From positions 1 through 62,131 of the forward strand of contig JAFOHG010000009.1 in assembly GCA_017421915.1 (NCBI GenBank): a stretch of 62,131 bases of DNA, in the 5' to 3' direction. This DNA comes from Cellulosilyticum sp. (GTDB lineage Bacteria; Bacillota; Clostridia; Lachnospirales; Cellulosilyticaceae). This document shows positions 1 through 8,159 of the stretch, in pieces (position 1 is the first letter of the stretch; each line of letters starts with the position of its first letter). Under the pieces are notes generated by a model. The model had not been told where the DNA came from, did not search any database, and worked only from the letters and a program-made list of their open reading frames with translations. Position numbers and translations under genes: made by a program.

Positions 1-422
1 AAATAATTTGCTTTATAATATTCTTCCTTTAATTTAAATGTATTCGAAATATCTTTAGAAACACATACATAATAAACTAAATTATTATTTGCTCGCATAA
101 TTGTTACGGTGTTAGCTAAATAAATACGTGTACTTTCATTTAAAAAAAAGTTACTCACAAATTCAACTTTTTCCCCTTCATCAATTAGCTTTTGGATATG
201 TTCCAATGTTTTTTCATCATCTAACTCTAAGCCTACAAACATACACATATCTTTACCTAAGATTTGATCTTTTAAACAAGCACAAGTATCAAATACAGCA
301 TTATTTGCATAAATAATTTTGCCTAAACTATTTCCTATAATAACCCAATCTTCCATTTCATTTGCCATTCTACTTAAAATATCATTCAAAGTAATTTCAT
401 TAATCTCATCAAGCTGTTGCAT
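1..422 (-). CDS. PAS-domain sensor protein, N-terminal part (runs off the left edge)
   Basis: The frame reads leftward from an ATG at 422 and is still open at base 1, so about 140 N-terminal residues are visible. An AGGTG ribosome binding site lies just upstream. The visible part has PAS character: a DWVIIGNSLGKIIYANNA segment, a loop resembling GKDMCMFV, and a later strand that reads YYVCVSKDIS. This is the usual start of a cytoplasmic sensor followed by a GGDEF, kinase or sigma-54 module, but the output domain lies outside the window. No membrane segment or signal peptide is present. Calling it a PAS protein is fairly safe; its output is unknown. Confidence 0.7.
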   Translation of the reverse strand, partial: MQQLDEINEITLNDILSRMANEMEDWVIIGNSLGKIIYANNAVFDTCACLKDQILGKDMCMFVGLELDDEKTLEHIQKLIDEGEKVEFVSNFFLNESTRIYLANTVTIMRANNNLVYYVCVSKDISNTFKLKEEYYKANY

Positions 423-553
423 TTTTCACCTCTTATCCACTTCAAATATGTGAAATTTTAAAAATATTATATCATATCCCATTTTTTTATCCAATAAATA
501 ATGCTCATATGCTTGATTTTCTTAGTAACTTTACAATATTACAATACACTCGT

Positions 554-603
554 AAATAATAAACAAGGTTACTTTTATACAAAAGTAACCTTGTTTATTA
601 TTT
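554..603 (-). terminator. Long symmetric hairpin terminator
   Basis: Two 23-base arms (554-576 and 581-603) pair perfectly around the 4-base loop ATAC. The stem contains the stop codon of the protease gene on the minus strand. The stem is A/T-rich at its base, so it supplies a U-tract in either direction. Confidence 0.8.
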
Positions 604-2937
604 GTTAAATCGTATTAACTTTTCTACTATACGTGCTTTTACTCTTTCTCTATTCTCATCCATCATAATTTCCACACCTTCCCATATATCTTTAATTGCA
701 TAAATATGGAAAGTTTTATTTCTGACTGCTTCTACTACTTCTGATGCTAGCATTAATTCTTTTACATTATTTTGTGGAATCATAACACCTTCACTACCTG
801 TTAATCCTCTTTGCTTACATACTTGATAAAATCCCTCAATTTTTTCATTAATCCCACCTACAGGCTGAATTTCTCCAAATTGATTAACCGAACCTGTCAC
901 TGCAATATTTTGATAAATAGGTGTCTCTGCTAGGCTTGATAAGATGGCATAAAGCTCTGCACTTGATGCACTATCTCCATCCACCCCTACATAACTTTGT
1001 TCAAAACAAATATTACAATTTAATGAAAGTGGTATTTCCTGAGCAAACTGATTTCCTAAAAAACCTGTAATAATATGAATTCCTTTTGTATGGATAGAAC
1101 CACTTAACTTAGCCTCATTCTCAATATCTACAATACCACTTTTTCCCCTATAAGTTGTTGCTGTAATTCGTAGTGGTCTTCCAAAACTCAAATCTCCAAT
1201 AGAGTAAACTGCCAACCCATTAATTTGACCAATTTTACTCCCCTTTGTATCAATTAAATAGGTTCCATCCTGTAAAGATTCATCTAACTGCTCTTTTGCC
1301 TTTCGTTCATATCGTTCTCTTTCTCTTAGACACTTTTCTATTTCTTCTTTTCCTATTTGTTCTTTAGCATATAATTGTGCTTCTCTTAATAGATCTATCA
1401 TCCACTCTAAATCACTTGAAATCTTAGTAGGATGCTCCATCTTTCTACAACCATATGTTAGAATGTGTAATAAGCCTTCCACACTAAGTGGTTTAATATT
1501 TTCTTCTATTAATCGTTTCTTAATATTTCCTGCAATGTGTTCTACCTTTTGAATATTTATATCAATTGTTTCATCAAAGGCTACTCTCATCTTAAATAGC
1601 TTTTTAAAATCTTCATCATAATTTTTCAGCAGTTCATAGGTTGCATAATCTCCTATTAATATTACCTTTACCTGAATAGGAACAGGTTCTGGTTTTAATG
1701 GAGTTGTTAAAGCAATACCTATTTCTTCTGTTCCTTCAATATACATTTTTCCTGTTTTAAGCACGCTTTTCAAATGCTGCCATCTACTTTTTTTCTCTAT
1801 CAAGTCTTCTATATGCAAAATAAGGTAACCCCCATTTGCCAAGTTCATCATTCCTGGTCGAATATGCAAAAAGTCACTTTGAACTGTATTATTTTCAATA
1901 TCTAATAAAATTTTACCCATCAAGTCTAACTGAACATAATCCCTATCATTGATGATTGGCACACCTAACTCTTTGGGGATATTTAAGAAATTAATATCAT
2001 AATGTCTAACAATTCGTTGAACCTCTTGATTTATGACGTGTATCTCTTTTCTATTTTCTTGTTGTTCATCCTCTTCACCACTCATACTTGCAAAAAGCTC
2101 CAAATGTTCAAGGAAATCTTCCGCAATACTATTAAAATAGTTTTGTAGACAAGAGTAATCTTTATAGGTTTCTTTAAGTTTTTTAATATTCTTACCTATT
2201 TCTTTTAAAACAACTTCTTCCCTTACTTCACTATATAATCTTAAGTATTCATCTTCTTTTCTTTCTAAGAATATCATGATCTCATCTGTATAGTCCTGTA
2301 ACTGACTAATTTTTTCTAATATTGCCTCTTGTTCTATTTGAGGCATCTTTAAAAATACTTCCTTAGTTAGCCCTTCACCTTTTTCATTTAATGGTGCAAA
2401 ACGAATTCCCTCATTTGTTTTTTTAATCTGCACATTATATCGCTCGGCTTTCTCAGCAATATCCATAAAGTATTTTTCAGTTAATTTTTCAAACTCTTCT
2501 ATAAGGGTTTCTTGTCTTTGCTTAACTTCATCTTCTTCTAATAATATAGGAATATCATTTAAGATAAACGTTCGAAATTCTTCTAAATCCTCTTGTAATT
2601 GTCTTGCATCTATAGCTTTTAGCGCTACTATAAGTGGCTGTTCTGGCATATTAAAGTTATAAATATAACCAAATGCCATTGGACACTCCTTTTGACAAGC
2701 TTTTTTCTTCACTTCATCAATAACAACCTTTTCCATATAGTCATTATGCGCACCACATACATAAAGATTATAATTCCTGCTTTCTATTTGTAATCCCTGT
2801 CTTATTCTCTCTATAGCATCTTCTTGTTCTAATAACTCACTGATGCTCTGTACCTCATCAGTGTTTCGAAAAGAAAAATCAGAAGGTTGATAAGAATGAT
2901 TAAGTTCATCCCACTTTAGCTCATTTATGCTATTCAT
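598..2937 (-). CDS. Lon-family (S16) protease with degenerate ATPase domain, LonC-like
   Basis: This 779-residue protein has a C-terminal Lon protease domain. The catalytic serine is in GDSAS (Ser656) and the lysine in INEKIEG (Lys699). The 43-residue spacing equals that of E. coli Lon (679/722). The N-terminal half resembles the AAA_32 type of Lon-like ATPase, but the P-loop position (residues 62-70, GAHNDYMEK) lacks GxxxxGK[ST]. The Walker B equivalent reads GGYLILHIED, with His where Asp is expected. The family known as LonC has an ATPase domain that cannot hydrolyse ATP and degrades only unfolded protein, so this is likely an ATP-independent protease. Start is ATG after AGGGGGGG. It stands alone, with terminators on both sides. 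Confidence 0.82.
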   Translation of the reverse strand: MNSINELKWDELNHSYQPSDFSFRNTDEVQSISELLEQEDAIERIRQGLQIESRNYNLYVCGAHNDYMEKVVIDEVKKKACQKECPMAFGYIYNFNMPEQPLIVALKAIDARQLQEDLEEFRTFILNDIPILLEEDEVKQRQETLIEEFEKLTEKYFMDIAEKAERYNVQIKKTNEGIRFAPLNEKGEGLTKEVFLKMPQIEQEAILEKISQLQDYTDEIMIFLERKEDEYLRLYSEVREEVVLKEIGKNIKKLKETYKDYSCLQNYFNSIAEDFLEHLELFASMSGEEDEQQENRKEIHVINQEVQRIVRHYDINFLNIPKELGVPIINDRDYVQLDLMGKILLDIENNTVQSDFLHIRPGMMNLANGGYLILHIEDLIEKKSRWQHLKSVLKTGKMYIEGTEEIGIALTTPLKPEPVPIQVKVILIGDYATYELLKNYDEDFKKLFKMRVAFDETIDINIQKVEHIAGNIKKRLIEENIKPLSVEGLLHILTYGCRKMEHPTKISSDLEWMIDLLREAQLYAKEQIGKEEIEKCLRERERYERKAKEQLDESLQDGTYLIDTKGSKIGQINGLAVYSIGDLSFGRPLRITATTYRGKSGIVDIENEAKLSGSIHTKGIHIITGFLGNQFAQEIPLSLNCNICFEQSYVGVDGDSASSAELYAILSSLAETPIYQNIAVTGSVNQFGEIQPVGGINEKIEGFYQVCKQRGLTGSEGVMIPQNNVKELMLASEVVEAVRNKTFHIYAIKDIWEGVEIMMDENRERVKARIVEKLIRFNK

Positions 2938-3015
2938 AGAATCCCCCCCTCATTCTAGTATATTCTTTTTATCACCAATAATTTCATAAATATTACATAT
3001 AATCGCATTTTTTCT

Positions 3016-3048
3016 CATAAAAAAAACACCTTATCGGTGTTTTTTATG
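3016..3048 (-). terminator. Intrinsic terminator after the secreted stalk-domain gene
   Basis: Arms AAAAAACACC (3021-3030) and GGTGTTTTTT (3036-3045) pair around TTATC, with CATAA/TTATG extending the base. It lies immediately after the stop at 3049 on the minus strand. Confidence 0.75.
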
Positions 3049-5196
3049 CTAGTTTTCCCAATAACTCTTCGGAATAAATGCTAGTACAACTGGTGCTGAT
3101 GAACCATTTGGCAACATGTACTCTAATGTTTTTGTTTCTCCTGCTTTAATTGTTCCTAATGATACAGCCTTAGAGGTATTGCTAATAATACTTCCAATCC
3201 TTGGTGTATTATATACCCCTTCTCCTTTCCATTTTACAGCACCTCTAAAGATGTCTGCTCTTGGATTTAAAATAATACCTGTATCTTCTGTTGCTGTAAT
3301 TGTAATATAATAAGATATGCCATAATTTCCTTTATTATAGGCTTCACTACCTGTAAAGGCATCATATCCCTTAACCCATTCTTCTTGTCCGTTTCCTAGC
3401 ACAAGTTTGGTTGGTTGTGAGCCATCTAAAGTTAAATTATACGTTTTACCAATACCTTTAAATGTTCCTCGTGGATGTACTGTTGGATAAAAATATTCCA
3501 TATCCAGCATATTATGAAGTGTACTACCTGATGATACTGCTGCTACTGTAAAAGTTACTGGTCCCGTTGTTTTCACATCCATTAATCCCGAAATACACAT
3601 TTCAGGTTGCCACTTACTTCCTGAATCATAAATATATTTTTTTTCACCTGGTTTTAATTTTATTGTTTCATTCTGACTACCAGATAAATAATCATATAAT
3701 ACTCTTTGCCCTAAGTGAAGCACATCTGTAACTGGCCCTCTAATTGTTTTATTTCCTAATGTTGCCTGTACAGTTTGTGCCGTTTTATTTTCTGCAATTA
3801 TGACAAGTCGCTTTGTCCCATAAGTATCCTCAAATTTATTAATATGGTGAAGCAACAATCGCCCTACCCCATTAATCGAATCTCTATATAATATGCCTTC
3901 TCTTGTGACATCTTCTGGTGAGTCACTCATAATCATTGTTCCTGGAACTGTTCCTGTTGAACTAACAACTGCATCTGCATAATCACGATAATTAAAATCA
4001 TCATAATTATCAATAATGTCACCTATTTTACCATTTTTAAATCGAAAACTTAACTCTTTGTCCCAAACTTCATCAGTAATCTGTACAGTTGTTTCACATA
4101 CCTGACTTCTATTTCCATAAGCATCATCAAGTTCTAGTGTAATAATATATTCCCCTTCTTTAAATAGCTCTGTAGGTTTACCTAAAATAGCCTTAGAAAT
4201 ATCTTCATCTGCACGTCTATAAGTCCATTTTTCATTGGTAACCTTTTCCCATTCTTCATTGGTATAGTAAAACTGATATTCTATATTTTCACCTTGACCA
4301 TAACTTTTCTTTGGTGTTCCAAAATATTCAATGCTTGGTGCTTCATTTCTTAAAATCTCTATTTCCCTATAAGTCCAATCACTCCATAGTCCATATTGAT
4401 CCTGTACTTTTAATCCAATTCGATACTTTCCTGCCTTTGGCATTTTAAAAATATTTATAAGTTCTTTACTGGTCACAACTTGCTCATTCTGAATAACACA
4501 CCATTGCTTATCTTTTAACTTATGGTTATCTGGATCATAACTAGTGCTTGTACTTGTTATCTTTTGTCCCTCTACATAACTTCTCTGTCCAAAATCAAAT
4601 TCAGCAATTGGCTTATTATTAACCCCTTTATCTTTACCAACAATTGTAAGTTTCTTATTTCTATAAGTTACTGTCAAACCAAAATAATCTTTTAAGACAG
4701 TAACCGGCACATAAGTAGTCCCATTTTTTACAATAGGGCTATTGCTTAAGTTAATCGCATTCCCGTTCAAATAAGCCTTCTTACTCCAAGTCGTTACTTG
4801 CAAGATATTATTCTGTGCTTTTATCACAGCTGTTGCTGTATCTTGATGAATCTCTAACTCACCCTCTAATATTTGATCTACCACAAAGCGTAGTGGAAGA
4901 TAATTTTTTCCCTCTACTGAGATTGGTGCTGCTGTTAATGTATGTATATTGTCATTCTTCTTATATGATTTTGAACCTATCGTTAACGTAAACTTATCAC
5001 CAGAAACAATATATGCACTTGGGCTATTAACACTTTCAGGAGCTTCCATTGTTATAGTCGTATCTTCTTGATTCTCCTGATTTGCTTCTATACTGCTACT
5101 TTCATCCTTAGATGTATTCGTTTCCTCTGCCCATATAGCATTTCCCTGAATCACAATGGATAAAGCTAATAATGCACTTATTAAATTTTTCTTCAT
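3049..5196 (-). CDS. Secreted protein with copper-amine-oxidase-like stalk domain
   Basis: The best start is the ATG at 5196, preceded by GAAGGAGAG. An upstream in-frame GTG at 5211 sits before that ribosome binding site. The protein then begins with a signal peptide (MKKNLISALLALSIVIQG, cleavage near AWAEE). After an acidic linker come one or two copper-amine-oxidase N-terminal-like repeats (LPLRFVVDQI; TYVPVTVLKDYFG) around residues 70-185. These are a stalk fold common in clostridial surface proteins. Next are PKD/Ig-like segments (KPIAEFDFG...; QDQYGLWSDW) near 190-370, then a beta-rich C-terminal part I do not recognise. No catalytic motif is visible. It is probably an exported cell-surface binding or structural protein. 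Confidence 0.7.
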   Translation of the reverse strand: MKKNLISALLALSIVIQGNAIWAEETNTSKDESSSIEANQENQEDTTITMEAPESVNSPSAYIVSGDKFTLTIGSKSYKKNDNIHTLTAAPISVEGKNYLPLRFVVDQILEGELEIHQDTATAVIKAQNNILQVTTWSKKAYLNGNAINLSNSPIVKNGTTYVPVTVLKDYFGLTVTYRNKKLTIVGKDKGVNNKPIAEFDFGQRSYVEGQKITSTSTSYDPDNHKLKDKQWCVIQNEQVVTSKELINIFKMPKAGKYRIGLKVQDQYGLWSDWTYREIEILRNEAPSIEYFGTPKKSYGQGENIEYQFYYTNEEWEKVTNEKWTYRRADEDISKAILGKPTELFKEGEYIITLELDDAYGNRSQVCETTVQITDEVWDKELSFRFKNGKIGDIIDNYDDFNYRDYADAVVSSTGTVPGTMIMSDSPEDVTREGILYRDSINGVGRLLLHHINKFEDTYGTKRLVIIAENKTAQTVQATLGNKTIRGPVTDVLHLGQRVLYDYLSGSQNETIKLKPGEKKYIYDSGSKWQPEMCISGLMDVKTTGPVTFTVAAVSSGSTLHNMLDMEYFYPTVHPRGTFKGIGKTYNLTLDGSQPTKLVLGNGQEEWVKGYDAFTGSEAYNKGNYGISYYITITATEDTGIILNPRADIFRGAVKWKGEGVYNTPRIGSIISNTSKAVSLGTIKAGETKTLEYMLPNGSSAPVVLAFIPKSYWEN

Positions 5197-5315
5197 TGAA
5201 CTCTCCTTCACCTATCATTTCTTTACCTAGTTTACACACTATCTTTAATTATAGCATATCTTGTACCAAATAAATATTTCATTCTCTTTACATTTACAGT
5301 TATCTTCTTACTAAA

Positions 5316-5400
5316 TTAAAAAAGTTGTCCACTCGTAACTTACTGATTAAATAGAACACTATAGCCTATTCATCATTAAATTACTGGACAACTTTTTTAA
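5316..5400 (-). terminator. Large foldback terminator of the tsaE-tsaB-rimI operon
   Basis: Outer arms TTAAAAAAGTTGTCCA (5316-5331) and TGGACAACTTTTTTAA (5385-5400) match perfectly. The 53 bases between also fold back imperfectly (TAACTTACTGATTAAATAG against CTATTCATCATTAAATTA), giving one long hairpin ending in a U-tract for minus-strand transcripts. Confidence 0.7.
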
Positions 5401-5831
5401 AGTACCCATTCCATAATAATTGCATCCTCTAATGGATGATGATAATAACCTTTACGTACAGCAATTTCTTTAAAACCATATTTCTCATATAACCTTCTAG
5501 CTGCTGTATTACTTTTTCTTACCTCTAAATGAATAATCGTCAGTAGATATTTTTTAGCTTCTTCAAAAAGCTGTTGCATTAATGCTTCTCCTATCCCCTG
5601 CCTTCTAACCTGGGTACTCACTGCTATATTAATGACTTCGCCTTCATCTAATACATGCCATAATCCTACATATCCTACAATAACATTTTCCTGTTCTGCT
5701 ACAAAATAGCTTGCTACTGCATTATTAACCTCTTGCTTAATAGATTCTAAAGACCATGGCTCACTAAAACATTCTTTACTTAATGCATAAACTGCTTCTA
5801 CATCTTCCAAAGTCATTCTTCTAATGTGCAT
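5397..5831 (-). CDS. rimI: Ribosomal protein S18 alanine N-acetyltransferase RimI
   Basis: A GNAT-fold acetyltransferase of about 144 residues. The acetyl-CoA binding motif is VRRQGIGEALM, and the C-terminal RRLYEKYGFKEIAVRKGYY block is typical of RimI. It acetylates the N-terminal residue of ribosomal protein S18. It is the last gene of tsaE-tsaB-rimI, the standard order in Firmicutes. Start choice is uncertain: the ATG at 5831 gives a normal MHIRRMTLEDV N-terminus and overlaps tsaB by 11 bases. In-frame GTG codons at 5840 and 5855 are also possible. The only nearby Shine-Dalgarno (GAGG) lies 12 bases before the ATG. Confidence 0.85.
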   Translation of the reverse strand: MHIRRMTLEDVEAVYALSKECFSEPWSLESIKQEVNNAVASYFVAEQENVIVGYVGLWHVLDEGEVINIAVSTQVRRQGIGEALMQQLFEEAKKYLLTIIHLEVRKSNTAARRLYEKYGFKEIAVRKGYYHHPLEDAIIMEWVL

Positions 5832-6531
5832 TTTTTTCACGTTCCTCTTTTTCACGCTCAGCTTGTGATTTTCTTAAATACATTGGAACAAATGTAGATG
5901 GGTCTTCACCTTTTCCTTCTTCATAAAGTTTTTCTGCGACACTTCCTAAAACACTAGCCTGTTGCATCATGCAGAAATTCGGTGCAAAAATTGCTTGACT
6001 ATTTAATGTCTCTTTAATCATTTCTTTATAAACCGAAACACCATCACCTAAAAAAATAACTTTACTATCATAAGCCTTTAATTGTTCTAGATGTTCATTG
6101 ATATCTGTAGCTAGATAATCAGTTAAACGTTCTAATGTATTTTCTCTCCATTTGTATACTGCTGTATAAACCTGATTTCTTCTTGCATCCATAATAGGAC
6201 AAATATAATAATCTGTAAAACACATACTATGAGCAATAACATCTAATGTTGGCACGCCTATAATAGGTACTTCAAGCGATAATGCTAATGCCTTTGCCGC
6301 TGTTACACCTATCCTAAGCCCAGTAAATGAACCTGGTCCTGAAGTAACTGCTACTGCATCTATTTCATTTAAATCCATTTGAATCAACGACTTCATATGC
6401 TCTAGCATAGGCATAATAGTTTGTGAATGCGTTAACTTATCACAAATATAATATTCTCCTGCTAATTTCCCACCTTTAATGTACGCCACACTGCCTGCTA
6501 CACCTGACGCATCAATTGCTAATAAATTCAT
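5821..6531 (-). CDS. tsaB: tRNA t6A biosynthesis protein TsaB
   Basis: A 236-residue ASKHA-fold protein. It opens with MNLLAIDASG and contains the conserved AVTSGPGSFTGLRIGV segment near residue 65. TsaB is the non-catalytic partner of TsaD in the complex that puts threonylcarbamoyl on A37 of ANN-decoding tRNAs. It starts 8 bases after the tsaE stop with AGGTGGAAG upstream, and its 3' end overlaps rimI. The length is normal for the family. Confidence 0.93.
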   Translation of the reverse strand: MNLLAIDASGVAGSVAYIKGGKLAGEYYICDKLTHSQTIMPMLEHMKSLIQMDLNEIDAVAVTSGPGSFTGLRIGVTAAKALALSLEVPIIGVPTLDVIAHSMCFTDYYICPIMDARRNQVYTAVYKWRENTLERLTDYLATDINEHLEQLKAYDSKVIFLGDGVSVYKEMIKETLNSQAIFAPNFCMMQQASVLGSVAEKLYEEGKGEDPSTFVPMYLRKSQAEREKEEREKNAH

Positions 6532-6539
6532 TCTTCCAC

Positions 6540-6959
6540 CTACTTTATTGTTATTTTTCTATAGTCAAAACCTTTTTCCAAATCTTTTTCTATTGTAATC
6601 CACTTTGCATCTTCTGGAATAACATCTTCCACATTATTAGCCCATTCTACAAGACATACGCCTTGTCCAAAAAAATAATCTTCATAACCAATCATCTCTA
6701 ATTCATCTTCATCTTCTATACGATACATATCAAAATGATAAAGTGGCTTAGGTGCATCATATACCTGTACAATCGTAAATGTTGGACTTGTAATATGTTC
6801 TGTAATCCCTAATCCTATAGCAAATCCTTTTGAAAATACAGTCTTCCCTACTCCTAAATCACCTAATAAACAAAAAATATCTCCAGGCTTTGAAGCTTTG
6901 GCTAATGCACATCCAATCTCAAATGTCTCCTGTTCACTATGTGTTTCATAACAAATCAT
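6540..6959 (-). CDS. tsaE: tRNA t6A biosynthesis ATPase TsaE
   Basis: A small P-loop protein with Walker A GDLGVGKT followed by TSPTFTIVQVY and CLVEWANNVEDVIPE, all hallmarks of TsaE. It powers turnover of the TsaB-TsaD complex. The frame is open further upstream (ATG at 7004), but the ATG at 6959 is preceded by GAGAGG at a spacing of 7 and gives the usual MICYETHSEQET N-terminus (139 residues). It is the first gene of the operon, behind the promoter at 7038-7066. Confidence 0.93.
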   Translation of the reverse strand: MICYETHSEQETFEIGCALAKASKPGDIFCLLGDLGVGKTVFSKGFAIGLGITEHITSPTFTIVQVYDAPKPLYHFDMYRIEDEDELEMIGYEDYFFGQGVCLVEWANNVEDVIPEDAKWITIEKDLEKGFDYRKITIK

Positions 6960-7037
6960 CTTATAACCTCTCATCTTATAGCCATACTTGTATTCGGAAA
7001 ACATGTTTATGCGCCGAACCGATAATACTTTTCTCTC

Positions 7038-7066
7038 ATTTTAATACGGCTTCTCTAAACTTTCAA
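7038..7066 (-). promoter_or_regulatory. Sigma-A promoter of tsaE-tsaB-rimI
   Basis: On the minus strand TTGAAA (7061-7066) and TAAAAT (7038-7043) are separated by 17 bp, about 80 bases upstream of the tsaE start. Confidence 0.55.
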
Positions 7067-7165
7067 CCTCTTAACGTATTGTACCTTAAATATTGCCTCA
7101 TTTCGTTAAATGAATACCCACTTTTCCAGCTTTAATTTTTCTTACTCTAGCTTATTAAATCTTTC

Positions 7166-7795
7166 CTACTTAGAAGAGAAATGATAACCTAAATATATAA
7201 TCACTGGCTTGATGCCCTTTATAATCACTACACTAGCAATAGCAACTAGTGTACCTTTTACTAGATTAAATGGTATAAAAGAGTATAAAACTAAGGTCTC
7301 TTTATTCATAATGCCAGAATAAATAGTATGTCCCATTTCAATAATGGTTTCCATTGGCATAAATAATCTTGCATACATAGGTAATGTAATAAAATAATTC
7401 ACTAAACCACCTACTACGGTCATTGTCACTACACCTATAGCTAGTCCTAAACCTACTTGTTTTAATCCTCTTTTTCTTTTAATAATAAGCGTTAAAGGTA
7501 AAATATATCCCAAAGATATGAGTATATTAGCTAGTTCTCCAACATAAGCTGTACTCGTTTGAAATAAAACAACTTTTAATACATTCTTTAAAATAACAAT
7601 GACCACTCCTGCTAAAGGATGAACCGTTAAAATCCCTAGGATAGCAGGTAACTCACTAAAATCTAATTCTAAAAAACTTGGAAAAATTGCTGGCAATCTA
7701 ATTGCACCAAATTGCATTAAAATAACTGCAATAACCGCTAGTAAAGACATTTTTATTAAATTTACTGTTGAAAATAATTTATTTTTTTGTTGCAT
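7166..7795 (-). CDS. ribU: Riboflavin ECF transporter S component RibU
   Basis: A 209-residue hydrophobic protein with about six membrane segments. It carries the RibU-type LELDFSELPAILGILTVHPLAG block near residues 42-62 and VGGLVNYFITLPMY near 127. It binds riboflavin and works with the shared EcfA/EcfA'/EcfT module, which must be encoded elsewhere. The FMN riboswitch directly upstream confirms the substrate. It appears to be a single-gene unit. Confidence 0.93.
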   Translation of the reverse strand: MQQKNKLFSTVNLIKMSLLAVIAVILMQFGAIRLPAIFPSFLELDFSELPAILGILTVHPLAGVVIVILKNVLKVVLFQTSTAYVGELANILISLGYILPLTLIIKRKRGLKQVGLGLAIGVVTMTVVGGLVNYFITLPMYARLFMPMETIIEMGHTIYSGIMNKETLVLYSFIPFNLVKGTLVAIASVVIIKGIKPVIIYLGYHFSSK

Positions 7796-7828
7796 ATACT
7801 ACACCTCTTATAAATTAGTTTCGCCAAT

Positions 7829-7861
7829 AAAAAAGCAACCCATTCTTCATTTTCGGGTTGC
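7829..7861 (-). terminator. Riboswitch-controlled terminator before ribU
   Basis: GCAACCC (7835-7841) pairs with GGGTTGC (7855-7861). On the minus strand the hairpin is followed by a run of six T. It lies between the FMN aptamer and the ribU ribosome binding site, so it is the likely off-state of the switch. Confidence 0.8.
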
Positions 7862-7959
7862 TATAATTTGCTTAACATTCTTCTTGCTTTAATTCATTAA
7901 TTAATTAATTTATTTATTCATTACTTACTAATTCATAAGGCATTGCTTTGCATTTTATA

Positions 7960-8097
7960 ACTCTTCTACCATCCAGACTTTACTGTCGGTCTTGGAATTT
8001 CACCAAGTCAGTACTTACTCATCCGTCTTATTTCTAATGAGTATGCAGTCGCGGACTATTACCGCCGGTAGGGAATTACACCCTGCCCCGAAGAATT
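7960..8097 (-). ncRNA. FMN riboswitch (RFN element)
   Basis: Read on the minus strand, the element contains the conserved blocks CGGGGCAGGGTG, TTCCCTACCGGCGGTAATAG, AGTCCGCGACT and GAAATTCCAAGACCGACAG, then GTCTGGATGG. P1 is formed by AATTCTTC and GAAGAGTT at the two ends. FMN binding should favour the terminator at 7829-7861 and shut off ribU. Confidence 0.97.
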
Positions 8098-8124
8098 TGA
8101 TTACTCTTTTATTAACTATGAATT

Positions 8125-8153
8125 AGTATAAACATGTTTACTATAAATTGCAA
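8125..8153 (-). promoter_or_regulatory. Sigma-A promoter of the ribU riboswitch transcript
   Basis: Minus-strand TTGCAA (8148-8153), a 17-bp spacer and TATACT (8125-8130). It lies just after the tex stop. The spacer contains the perfect 12-bp palindrome TAAACATGTTTA (8129-8140). Confidence 0.7.
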
Positions 8154-8159
8154 TCTAGA

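Noticed and set aside
3116-3310. 64-codon plus-strand frame inside the stalk-domain gene
   Set aside because: It is an antisense shadow of a well-supported gene and has no start signals.
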